Positions 1-6,645 of a DNA stretch of 12,739 nucleotides are shown here, piece by piece. The notes beneath the pieces are model-generated. The model was given only the letters and a program-made list of their open reading frames with translations, did not search any database and was not told where the DNA came from. Each line of letters starts with the position of its first letter. The stretch's first letter is position 1. The translations under genes and the position numbers were made by a program. Source of the stretch: Ochromonadaceae sp. CCMP2298 (lineage: Eukaryota > Sar > Synurophyceae > Ochromonadales > Ochromonadaceae); NCBI GenBank assembly GCA_026770595.1, contig MU634383.1, positions 1 to 12,739 on the forward strand, given 5' to 3'.

Positions 1-696
1 CGTCGTCGCCCCCGTCGCCCCTCGGCACCACCGCCTCCTTCGCTCGCACGTGGAATTACGAGCGGCGGTCTCGAAACCAATGCATTCGCTAATTTTCGCA
101 ACAATTACTTCAGCTCGGGCAACGTAGCCCTCGCGGCATCGGCTGTCGCGCCTCCGCCCCTTCCCATTGTCGACTCGGTGTCTCGCGCAGTCGCCGCAGC
201 AAGGGCAGCCGATGCCGCGATCGCTCGTGCGCCGGTCGCGTTGACAAGAGCATCCTCGTTGTCCGCGCCGACGCCCATGTCGTCGCCCGTGCAAGGCATT
301 TCGGGTGAGAAGGGATCTCCGTTATCTAGCCCCCTGATCAACATGGCGGATATTTACGCCCCCCAAACACGCGGTCTGGGACTGCTCCCCGGATCGTTCC
401 ATTCGTTTGATCCTAACTTCGCAGGGGGTGCAACCGGGTCACCTGCGCAAGCGTTTGCCTGGGTTCCCCCGGCGCCACTGCTCCCGCACTATGCGTCATT
501 CAGTACACGCGGGGGCAAGCTTCGTTGCCCAGGTTGTGAACAAAAACACACGAGGGCTGAAATCGACGCCAATGGACACAGATCATCCGACCAGCATACT
601 GACGCTTTCATGGCGCTCCGGATGGTTGCTCAAACTGGCCAGGAAATGACGGCTCTTGGTATCGAAAGCCGCTGGCGCTATCAGAGTGGTATTTAG
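1..696 (+). CDS. C-terminal part of an Ala/Pro-rich protein with a CxxC/His cluster (5' end outside the window)
   Basis: I do not recognise this protein. The frame is open from base 1, so the gene starts to the left of the window; 231 codons plus a TAG stop are visible. The first third is rich in Pro, Ala, Arg and Ser and looks disordered. The last 70 residues look folded, with a CPGC motif near base 530 followed by several His residues (EQKHT, NGHRSSDQHTDAF), which could bind zinc. An internal GTG at 178 and ATGs at 274 and 343 are possible starts, but the open frame to the edge argues against them. The stop overlaps the stop of the convergent gene on the other strand (TTAG at 693-696). A structural or DNA-binding role is possible; nothing in the sequence settles it. 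Confidence 0.6.
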   Translation, partial: RRRPRRPSAPPPPSLARGITSGGLETNAFANFRNNYFSSGNVALAASAVAPPPLPIVDSVSRAVAAARAADAAIARAPVALTRASSLSAPTPMSSPVQGISGEKGSPLSSPLINMADIYAPQTRGLGLLPGSFHSFDPNFAGGATGSPAQAFAWVPPAPLLPHYASFSTRGGKLRCPGCEQKHTRAEIDANGHRSSDQHTDAFMALRMVAQTGQEMTALGIESRWRYQSGI

Positions 697-1139
697 ACGA
701 ATCGGTAGCTACACACACGCGCAGTGGGACCCCGGGGGGGAGGGGGGGGAGGGGGAGAGTCCTCCCCTTCCCCCTCCTCCTCCGCGACGACGGCTCTCTC
801 TCGCGCGCGCCTCGACGCCGCTCGTATCTCCTTGCGCACTTTAGCAACCATTTTGGCTTTCTCCTCCTCCTCGATGCGTCGCCGCAGTTCCACTAGCTCG
901 CTGTCAACCACGGAACTCGCTGCCTTCTTGGCAGCTACCAGTTCCGACTTTTTGGCACGCGCCAGCTTGAGGTTGTCTGCCTTGGGAGGGGGGGGAGGGG
1001 GAGGGGGAAGGGGAGGACTCTCCCCCTCCCCCCCCTCCGGTGCCTTTGTCTTTTTTGCCGCCCGTTTCTTCGGCTCGGCAAGCACCATGCTCACCACTTT
1101 CGCTTGAAGTTCAGAGTCGGAGTCGTCTGTGTCTGTCAT
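693..1139 (-). CDS. Charged proline-tract protein, possible virion or DNA-binding protein
   Basis: No family recognised. The 148-residue product starts at an ATG with an acidic head (TDTDDSDSE). A Lys/Ala-rich basic stretch (PKKRAAKKTK) follows. The first Gly/Glu-to-polyproline linker is at about residues 35-52. A Lys/Arg/Glu/Ala helix likely to form a coiled coil covers about 55-118. A second Glu/Gly-to-polyproline linker and a short tail end the protein. The two linkers are encoded by the two arms of a perfect 39-bp inverted repeat. The composition suits a basic virion-associated or nucleoprotein-like role, which is inference. It lies 28 bp downstream of the 11-residue-repeat gene, on the same strand as that gene and the ATPase. 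The opposite strand is also open over most of this stretch (724-1107), a by-product of the G/C tracts. Confidence 0.6.
   Translation of the reverse strand: MTDTDDSDSELQAKVVSMVLAEPKKRAAKKTKAPEGGEGESPPLPPPPPPPPKADNLKLARAKKSELVAAKKAASSVVDSELVELRRRIEEEEKAKMVAKVRKEIRAASRRARERAVVAEEEGEGEDSPPPPPPPRGPTARVCSYRFV
739..777 (+). repeat. Left arm of a perfect 39-bp inverted repeat
   Basis: This arm is the exact reverse complement of 1000-1038. With one mismatch the match extends inward to 783/994. The arm is G-rich in its first half and C-rich in its second, so it is itself quasi-palindromic. The loop between the arms is 222 bp. Confidence 0.9.
1000..1038 (-). repeat. Right arm of a perfect 39-bp inverted repeat
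   Basis: This is the partner of 739-777. Both arms lie inside the 148-residue gene. Because each arm is quasi-palindromic, both encode a Glu/Gly run followed by a proline run on the minus strand although they are inverted relative to each other. Long G runs (up to eight) could form G-quadruplexes. Confidence 0.9.
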
Positions 1140-1167
1140 TTGTGCTTACACTATGAAAACAACACAA

Positions 1168-1530
1168 TCAGGCGAATGAAGCCTTTATGTCACCTTTGGC
1201 CACCTTCGCTGCTCCTACGATTGCTTTCCCAGTCGTCCTTGCTTGGTTCGAGAGCATTTTCGCACCGGCCCCCGCGCTCATGATCCCTGCGCCTATGACC
1301 GGGTTGATGACGGAGACGGCGGCTCCGACCTTCTCCAAGACGTTGCCGCTCTTCTTGGCGACGACGAGAACCTTGTCCGCCGCCTGTGTGACGCCCCCGG
1401 CAACAACGGATGCCACGTGATCTAGCTTACCGAACGCCTTTTTACTCCCCGACTCGAGCTTTCCAAACGCTTTTGTTGCGCCTGAGTTGACTTTGCCGAA
1501 GCTTCGATTGACGGCGCGGAAGAACCCCAT
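1168..1530 (-). CDS. Small protein with three 11-residue FGK repeats, candidate membrane-active virion protein
   Basis: The 120-residue product starts at ATG 1530. Three repeats of exactly 11 residues begin with FGK at residues 11, 22 and 33 (FGKVNSGATKA, FGKLESGSKKA, FGKLDHVASVV). An Ala/Val/Lys amphipathic stretch follows. A Gly/Ala/Ile-rich hydrophobic segment lies around residues 70-92 (INPVIGAGIMSAGAGAKML), and the tail is basic. Eleven-residue periods are typical of amphipathic helices that lie on lipid surfaces; that is established knowledge, and its use here is inference. Small membrane-disrupting or cement proteins are common in related capsid-forming viruses. The gene sits 23 bp downstream of the packaging ATPase on the same strand and has its own TCTATATAAAA element before the ATG, which suggests separate transcription. 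Confidence 0.65.
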   Translation of the reverse strand: MGFFRAVNRSFGKVNSGATKAFGKLESGSKKAFGKLDHVASVVAGGVTQAADKVLVVAKKSGNVLEKVGAAVSVINPVIGAGIMSAGAGAKMLSNQARTTGKAIVGAAKVAKGDIKASFA

Positions 1531-1553
1531 TGCTTTTTATATAGACAAAAACA
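1531..1553 (-). promoter_or_regulatory. Start-proximal promoter-like element of the FGK-repeat gene
   Basis: The whole gap between the ATPase stop and the next ATG reads, in gene sense, TTTTTGTCTATATAAAAAG and then CA before the ATG. It fits the T-rich / TCTRTR / AAA pattern seen before several other genes in the window. Promoter function is inferred from recurrence, not shown. Confidence 0.45.
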
Positions 1554-2282
1554 TCAGGCCCTGTACGTGATCTCGGTGTCGAAATTCCGAAATAACCGAA
1601 GAGACGGGGTGTGATAGAGCAGGAAAGTTCGAGGGATAGAGAACGATTCGTGTGTGATGTCTTCCCACGTCCGCTTATGCATCGAAAGGTGCTCTTCGTG
1701 GATTGCGAGTAATTGGGCCTTGCTTGCCGAGAATAGAAGAATATTTGTGGCGATGGATCGGACGCTCTTCTCGCATTTCGTATAATTTTGCAAGAGGATG
1801 ACGATACTTGACCCGCTGTGACGCATGTTCCCGATGAGGTCCAGCACGCTCCTGGCCGTATCGGGGTCCTTCAGCCCGCTCTGTACATCGTCGAAAATAA
1901 CGAGCGACCGCCTCCCGTGTTTCGAGTTTTCCTTTACGCGCTGGAGGATATCGGCCGCTGTCCCAGGTGACAGACCGTTGTAAAACTGATCGTCTGGGAG
2001 CGCGCGTAGAGGACTCTTCTTGATGCTGGCGAGCGAGGAGGCCGGGGCACATACGTAGATGAAGCAAAATACCTTCTTCCAAAAACTGGTGAGCATTTGG
2101 AGCAGGAGCGTACTCTTGCCGCTTCCCATGCCCCCGATGATCAGTGTCGTACTTGCGTAATTGAAGCATCGTTCAAGTGCTGGAAACTCCCTCATCGATT
2201 CGCTCAGTGGTTCGTCGCACATCATCTTGACTCTCTTCCCCAGGGTCGGGGCCTTCACAGATTCCGCGACGAAGGAGCTCAT
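1554..2282 (-). CDS. A32-like genome-packaging ATPase (FtsK/HerA superfamily)
   Basis: The 242-residue product is probably the motor that threads viral DNA into the capsid with ATP. The Walker A loop is clear (GGMGSGKST, residues 50-58). It is followed by a helix and the strand VFCFIYVCAP. The Walker B strand ends in two acidic residues (SLVIFDDV, 126-133). A later strand carries a polar residue (VILLQN, 161-166), as expected of the sensor position in this superfamily. The length of about 240 residues suits PLV and virophage packaging ATPases, which are a core gene of these elements. Start ATG 2282 is only 18 bp from the divergent start at 2301, so the two genes share a bidirectional control region. 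Identification is strong from the motifs and from the capsid genes nearby. Confidence 0.9.
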   Translation of the reverse strand: MSSFVAESVKAPTLGKRVKMMCDEPLSESMREFPALERCFNYASTTLIIGGMGSGKSTLLLQMLTSFWKKVFCFIYVCAPASSLASIKKSPLRALPDDQFYNGLSPGTAADILQRVKENSKHGRRSLVIFDDVQSGLKDPDTARSVLDLIGNMRHSGSSIVILLQNYTKCEKSVRSIATNILLFSASKAQLLAIHEEHLSMHKRTWEDITHESFSIPRTFLLYHTPSLRLFRNFDTEITYRA

Positions 2283-2300
2283 GTTTTACTCTATACAAAG
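2283..2300. promoter_or_regulatory. Bidirectional 18-bp start-proximal element (ATPase / paralogue A)
   Basis: The gap between the two divergent ATGs reads GTTTTACTCTATACAAAG on the plus strand. Both directions carry a T-rich box, a CTCT/AGAG centre and an A-rich box. It closely resembles the other divergent gap at 5885-5901. Promoter function is inferred. Confidence 0.55.
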
Positions 2301-2876
2301 ATGGGTAAACTCGTCGGGAGCCTGCTTTTGCGATCCAACGATATAGCCCGTCAATCCGACCTCCAAACTGATGTCGACGACACTCCTAAGGATAACCGTT
2401 TCGGGTCCATCAACGATTTTAGGTCAGACATGTCTTACCGTAATGTCCCTCTGCGCAAGATCGTTGGCGAAGAGGTCTGGGCAAACCATCGGACCCTTGT
2501 CCTGAAGTGCGTCCAGTTTTCATTTTTCACACAGACGACGATGACGGCGAATCCCGAACGCGCCGTCGCCGTTTTCATCTCTGGTCACAATCCTGTCAAT
2601 CTCGAGTGGAGAAGCAGTAACACGCAGTCGGATGTCTGCTACTTGTGTTGTAGAAAGGACAGCAATCTGGCCAATCAGACGGTCGGTGATGAAAAGTCAT
2701 TGGAATACGCAGATCAAAGGATCTCCCTTGCTAGTGATTATTTGGACCTCCGAATACGGTTCACTCTTCTGTCGGCAAGTGGTCCTGCGACGACGGTCTT
2801 GCCGGTATCTGCCGCTCCCCATCGTATTTCGTACCCGCATTCTGTGTTCATGTTCCAGCTCTTCATCGACGACTAG
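2301..2876 (+). CDS. Paralogue A of a tandem pair, probable minor structural protein
   Basis: No firm family. The 191-residue, beta-rich product shares its layout with the next gene. Common motifs are LLLRSND near the N-terminus, FG-x-IN followed by DM, N-x-P-x-R-x-x-IGE-x-x-W, a GHNP...EWRS block, and a C-terminal block with QRI, LR-x-R-x-TL and SASGP. ATG 2301 was chosen because it follows the shared start-proximal element; an in-frame extension upstream runs antisense through the ATPase and is not credible. The position between ATPase and fibre genes suggests a virion component, perhaps a jelly-roll minor capsid protein or a vertex or fibre-anchoring protein (inference). The gene ends with two consecutive TAG codons. 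Confidence 0.65.
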   Translation: MGKLVGSLLLRSNDIARQSDLQTDVDDTPKDNRFGSINDFRSDMSYRNVPLRKIVGEEVWANHRTLVLKCVQFSFFTQTTMTANPERAVAVFISGHNPVNLEWRSSNTQSDVCYLCCRKDSNLANQTVGDEKSLEYADQRISLASDYLDLRIRFTLLSASGPATTVLPVSAAPHRISYPHSVFMFQLFIDD

Positions 2877-2883
2877 TAGTGTC

Positions 2884-2897
2884 TGCCTCTATGTAAA
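2884..2897 (+). promoter_or_regulatory. Start-proximal element of paralogue B
   Basis: The 21-bp gap before ATG 2898 contains GCCTCTATGTAAA, matching the CTCT-R-T-R-Y-AAA core found at 2288-2298 and 5890-5900. It suggests that paralogue B has its own promoter and is not read only through from paralogue A. Inferred. Confidence 0.5.
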
Positions 2898-3479
2898 ATG
2901 GTCGTTTTGTGTGAACTGCTCCTTCGAAGCAACGATCTCAGCCTCCAGGACCCGTTGCTCGCTAACCTAAATTCGCCGAGTGACATCGACAATCAGTTTG
3001 GCCACATAAATATATGGCGTACCGATATGACATTTGCGAATATACCCATCCGTCGGCTCATCGGTGAAACTGCCTGGCGCGCGAACCCCGAAGCAACGCT
3101 CGAACTGGTGGCGTGGACCGTCTATTACAACTCCGAAGCGTTAAGCACCATGCATCAACGGTCAACTTGTCTATTCATCAATGGACACAACCCGAGTACC
3201 CCCGAGTGGCGAAGCTGTGACACGTTCAGCGATGCGCGATATGTAGCAACGCGCCGGGATGTGTCCACTGTAAATTTCCCGACATCAACGCCTAACGACA
3301 AGAGTATCAGAAGCGCTCCTCAGCGCATTCGTTTGATCGAAGACACAATCCATCTCCGACTCCGACTTACATTGACAAGTGCGAGTGGCCCTGGTGTCAC
3401 AGTCCAACCGATACCAGGTAATCCTTTACCACGGCAATTCCCCCACCAGTTGTTCAAGATCCGCATTGTGACCGATTAG
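2898..3479 (+). CDS. Paralogue B of a tandem pair, probable minor structural protein
   Basis: The 193-residue product aligns along its whole length with the preceding gene product. Shared blocks include LLLRSND, FGHIN, DM, NIPIRRLIGE, INGHNP, EWRS, QRIRL, LRLRLTL and SASGP. Sequence between the blocks has diverged widely, so the duplication is old or the copies have specialised. No catalytic motif, signal peptide or membrane segment is visible. The two copies may occupy different positions in the virion, for example two vertex proteins or fibre-binding partners (inference). The TAG stop overlaps the TAA stop of the convergent fibre gene in a TTAG tetranucleotide at 3476-3479. Confidence 0.65.
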   Translation: MVVLCELLLRSNDLSLQDPLLANLNSPSDIDNQFGHINIWRTDMTFANIPIRRLIGETAWRANPEATLELVAWTVYYNSEALSTMHQRSTCLFINGHNPSTPEWRSCDTFSDARYVATRRDVSTVNFPTSTPNDKSIRSAPQRIRLIEDTIHLRLRLTLTSASGPGVTVQPIPGNPLPRQFPHQLFKIRIVTD

Positions 3480-5884
3480 GAGAAAGTGGTCAGCGTGATC
3501 TCTTCGCCGTTATAAAAGAGTCGACAAGAGCCGACTTTGCCTGACGAACCGTACAACAGTTGACTCGTGATTGCCATAACGCTGGCCCCAGATGAGTTGT
3601 CCAACGTACGGGACTGGGTCTCTTCAAATGTATCCCCCGCCCACGGACCCTTCTGTTGTGCGACGACGTAATCGGGCAAGAAAAACAATATCAACTTGAA
3701 ACCGGGCGAAACGATCCACTGGGTATCACGCTTGCCTCCGTTTTTAAGCGAACAAATGACAGGAAACATGCGGTCGAGTTTGAAATCGGATTCGGGCGCG
3801 TCGCACATCCAGCATCCAACCGGCGGAGGACCACATATCTGCTTTGTGAACAATTGGTTACAGAAGACCCTATTGCATTTCAACTCGACATAGCTGTCTG
3901 TGTATGGGAAGCTGAAATCGTTCGGACTTTCACTATAGTGTGGCGTCGCGTACCCCGTCCCAGGTGAACCGCTGGTCAGGCTGACGCTGACCCCTCCTCC
4001 GCCGAACCCCGAGACGGTCGAATTCAACAATATACCCTCTTGTGTTTCGATTGAACCAGACGCCCCTGTCAGTTCGCTGGTGTAACTGACGGTAAGGAGT
4101 ACATCATACGTTTCAGTGATGAGCGAGTCTTCGGGGATGAAAACCATGGACGCATTGCATAGGTACATGTTAGTCCTTAGTGGGGGCGCGTTGGTGGGAG
4201 TTGCCGTTCGCGTAGCCTCAAAGGAACGAGGGAGCCCAGGGGTTTCACAAAAACCGGCGTCCCAATAAAAACCGTTCTTTGTGATTTCGTACTGGACGGA
4301 AGTCACCGTCGCATGCCACACGGTTCCGCCCCATGTGTTACGCCACGCTTTCATGATCGCGACGGGAACTGACATTTTTATCACCCGATTGTACTTAGGA
4401 AAAACAGTGAACGTCATGGCAACCTGAGCAGGGGTGGGGTAAGGGGCGGAGCTGGGGAGGGTAAATTCCCCAGAGGCGTAGTTACCGTACAAGATGCTCG
4501 TGGTCAACGCAAGGGCCATTGTGTTGTCATTTTCCACACTGCCGATAGCCAACCTCATCGCATCACTCAGCGGTTTATCGATATCCCGTGTATTATCGAC
4601 GTTGTTGATCCCGAGGCTGGCACGGGTGGGTGCGTCCGATATATTGAGCTTGGTGTCCAAGGCCGCCTGGGTCACCCCTCCCCCCTGTAACTCTGAAATT
4701 TGGTCTTCCACCGCAGTGACCCTTGTTCCAAAAGCGGTGTCGGCATCTCGGAGAGTCACGACGTCGGATTCCAAAGTAGTGACCCTTGTTCCAAAAGTGG
4801 TGTCGGCATCTCGGAGGGTCGCGACATCGGTTTCCACCGCATCGACTCTCCCCTCGATCGCCGCAATCGTTGGTCCGGAAAGCTCGCCTGTGAACGTGCA
4901 AGACCGGGTTCGAAAAAGGAGGTCACCTTGTCCCGACAAATCGCTTGATCCGCCGCTGGAAAAAATTCGACTATCATAATCTGGGTGGCCACCGAGGTTG
5001 TTAAAGTCCAAATAGAGCAAGCCGCTGTCAGAAGCGCTCGATGCCCGAAAAGTGATAGGTCCCAACTTATTCATCTTGGCATCGAGAGTCGGAGACGTGA
5101 AGGCCGGCAGAACGCACGAGCCCGTTACCGTTACATTCGTGAGCGCCGCGGTCCCCCCCAGCATCACAAGGTTGCTGCTGAGACGCACATTTCCATTGTA
5201 AAAATCGGTGGCGGTGAACGTATTGACCTCCCCCCCTTGCGTATTTGTCTGTTGGATGGATGCGTTGTCCAGGATGATATCTCCCGTGTGCCTAGACCCG
5301 GCAATTACGACATCCGACGGGAGAACCAATTGATTGAGAACTTCCAGCTTAGTGACCTGTGTGTTTTGCAGTAAGTTCCAATTCGTGTTATCCCCCCCCT
5401 GGACGATGACTGCCCCGGTGTCCATGACCACGTCTCCGCACCGCACCTCGGCGAGCGTCGTGACCCCTGCGACACCAAGGTTTGCAGAAATCGAAGTCGC
5501 AACTAGAGAGTTCAAACCGGGAAGACCTGGGTCTTGGGTGATCAGGCGCGACATCGGATTTGACAGTACGGCAGTGATGGAATCGATGGATGCGACGTTG
5601 GTGGCGATGGTAGCGACGTTGGCGGCGATGGATGCGGCGTTGGTGGCGATGGCTGTGGCGCTGGCGTTGGCATCGGCGACGGCGACGACGATGGCTGCAG
5701 CGTTTTCGGCAATGGCGGCTGTGTTGGCCTCGATTTCTGCGGACGATAAATTCGCAAAGGACCCTGAACCCGCGCTGATGTTACTCAGTCCGACTAGGTT
5801 GCCCCCGCTCAAGACGCTGTAACCATCAGTCACTGTCTTGATCCCGTTCATGCTGAGAGTGTGAGGTGAGACAAAGCCGAACAT
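3476..5884 (-). CDS. Trimeric fibre / tail-fibre-like receptor-binding protein
   Basis: The 802-residue product is a fibrous, probably trimeric virion protein that would bind the host surface. Residues 48-105 form eight heptads of the type I-A-x-N-A-A-x (IAENAAA, IATNAAS, IAANVAT, IATNVAS), a classic trimeric coiled-coil shaft. Residues about 110-335 are Thr/Asn/Gly-rich beta material. A second coil at 339-400 contains two nearly identical 21-residue units (LRDADTTFGTRVT, LRDADTAFGTRVT). Residues 423-442 (SLGINNVDNTRDIDKPLSDA) match a linker common in bacteriophage tail fibres. The C-terminal 350 residues would be the head and include a Cys-rich patch (GPPPVGCWMCDAP). No signal peptide is visible. 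The gene is flanked by structural genes on both sides and starts at ATG 5884, divergent from the penton-like gene. Confidence 0.75.
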   Translation of the reverse strand: MFGFVSPHTLSMNGIKTVTDGYSVLSGGNLVGLSNISAGSGSFANLSSAEIEANTAAIAENAAAIVVAVADANASATAIATNAASIAANVATIATNVASIDSITAVLSNPMSRLITQDPGLPGLNSLVATSISANLGVAGVTTLAEVRCGDVVMDTGAVIVQGGDNTNWNLLQNTQVTKLEVLNQLVLPSDVVIAGSRHTGDIILDNASIQQTNTQGGEVNTFTATDFYNGNVRLSSNLVMLGGTAALTNVTVTGSCVLPAFTSPTLDAKMNKLGPITFRASSASDSGLLYLDFNNLGGHPDYDSRIFSSGGSSDLSGQGDLLFRTRSCTFTGELSGPTIAAIEGRVDAVETDVATLRDADTTFGTRVTTLESDVVTLRDADTAFGTRVTAVEDQISELQGGGVTQAALDTKLNISDAPTRASLGINNVDNTRDIDKPLSDAMRLAIGSVENDNTMALALTTSILYGNYASGEFTLPSSAPYPTPAQVAMTFTVFPKYNRVIKMSVPVAIMKAWRNTWGGTVWHATVTSVQYEITKNGFYWDAGFCETPGLPRSFEATRTATPTNAPPLRTNMYLCNASMVFIPEDSLITETYDVLLTVSYTSELTGASGSIETQEGILLNSTVSGFGGGGVSVSLTSGSPGTGYATPHYSESPNDFSFPYTDSYVELKCNRVFCNQLFTKQICGPPPVGCWMCDAPESDFKLDRMFPVICSLKNGGKRDTQWIVSPGFKLILFFLPDYVVAQQKGPWAGDTFEETQSRTLDNSSGASVMAITSQLLYGSSGKVGSCRLFYNGEEITLTTFS
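4708..4833 (-). repeat. Two tandem 63-bp units in the fibre gene
   Basis: Units 4708-4770 and 4771-4833 are nearly identical and encode the duplicated 21-residue coiled-coil units. The period is a whole number of codons and of heptads, so gain or loss of units would change shaft length without breaking the protein. Confidence 0.85.
5575..5745 (-). repeat. Degenerate 21-bp repeat encoding the heptad shaft of the fibre
   Basis: The tract repeats GGCGATGG / GCGACGTTGG-like units on the plus strand with a period of about 21 bp. It matches the seven-residue repeats at fibre residues 48-105. The repeat follows from the coiled coil and need not be a separate element. Confidence 0.7.
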
Positions 5885-5901
5885 CTTTGCTCTGTGTAAA
5901 G
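5885..5901. promoter_or_regulatory. Bidirectional 17-bp start-proximal element (fibre / penton-like)
   Basis: The gap between the divergent ATGs at 5884 and 5902 reads CTTTGCTCTGTGTAAAG on the plus strand. With the start codons it forms an inverted repeat (CATCTTT...AAAGATG). It is very close to the element before the integrase gene and to the divergent gap at 2283-2300. Promoter or initiator function is inferred from recurrence. Confidence 0.6.
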
Positions 5902-6645
5902 ATGACTACCAAACGGATTTTTTTGAACTCGAGTACGGTCGATGCGCGTCGGAACGGGGACATGCTATCTCAGATGGACTTTGACCTCCGTAATGAGCTT
6001 CACACGCACGATCCCACCAAACTGACGAGGACGTACCTCCAGGTTAACAACGTGCAGATGTTTCATAGTTGGTACAATATCGTCAATGGCGCCATCTCCG
6101 TCAACGAGGATGTCGCGACGGTGCCCGATGGTCAATATACGGCGCTTGAGTTGATGAAAGCACTTGCCCCGCTGCCTATCACCTTTTCCAACACGACCGG
6201 GAAATACAGCCTCGAGCTCGTGTCTGAGTCTACCATCGGAGGAACGCTAGGGCGCACAATGGGGTTTGACGAAGGAATGGTCGCAGCGGCCGGAACGTTC
6301 GAATTCCCACGCTCCGTCAATATGATTTTCACAAGCAACGTCTTCGTCCGAACACCTACCTTGGACACGGCCAATTATTCGAGTTACAACAAACGAGCCG
6401 ATGTGTTGTGCAACATCCCCGTCATATCAGCGGCCTTCGAACCGATTTTCTTCGCATCCGAACTTGAGTCAGAAGTGCTGTCCGCTCACGATCTACATAG
6501 ATTGACGATCGAACTCGTAGACGACAGAGGGGCCCTTCTCGATCTGCGTGGAATCCCCTGGAGCATGACGCTCACACTAATTAGTAGATCAAGCGCCCAG
6601 ACTGAGACGCCGCATCTATCACCAGCACAGCGTCGCACTGAATGA
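5902..6645 (+). CDS. Penton-like minor capsid protein
   Basis: The 247-residue, beta-rich product resembles the minor capsid (penton) proteins of PLVs and adintovirus-like elements in layout. A hydrophobic pair of strands leads to V-P-D-G-Q-Y-T-A-L-E-L (residues 74-84), a turn plus helix typical of this group. Then come FSNTTGKYSLEL, LGRTMGF (116-122), and a C-terminal pair of strands with a DDRG turn and GIPWSMTLTLI (217-227). In this family such proteins form the capsid vertices where the fibre attaches, which fits its shared control region with the fibre gene. ATG 5902 was chosen over an upstream in-frame GTG at 5866, which would run antisense into the fibre start. The last 20 residues overlap the end of the capsid gene in antisense and look unlike a conserved end. 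Confidence 0.65.
   Translation: MTTKRIFLNSSTVDARRNGDMLSQMDFDLRNELHTHDPTKLTRTYLQVNNVQMFHSWYNIVNGAISVNEDVATVPDGQYTALELMKALAPLPITFSNTTGKYSLELVSESTIGGTLGRTMGFDEGMVAAAGTFEFPRSVNMIFTSNVFVRTPTLDTANYSSYNKRADVLCNIPVISAAFEPIFFASELESEVLSAHDLHRLTIELVDDRGALLDLRGIPWSMTLTLISRSSAQTETPHLSPAQRRTE

Noticed and set aside
724-1107. Plus-strand open frame over the proline-tract gene, starting with a Gly run
   Set aside because: It mirrors the G/C tracts and the opposite gene; its composition (Ser/Ala/Leu/Thr low complexity) is that of an antisense shadow. It was kept only as an argument in the inversion idea.
2097-2300. Longer upstream start for paralogue A
   Set aside because: The extension runs antisense through the ATPase Walker A region; paralogue B has no matching N-terminus, and the shared control element sits directly before ATG 2301.
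4494-5822. Several plus-strand open frames of 130-160 codons opposite the fibre gene
   Set aside because: They coincide with the repetitive coiled-coil regions, start or end arbitrarily, and show only shadow composition.
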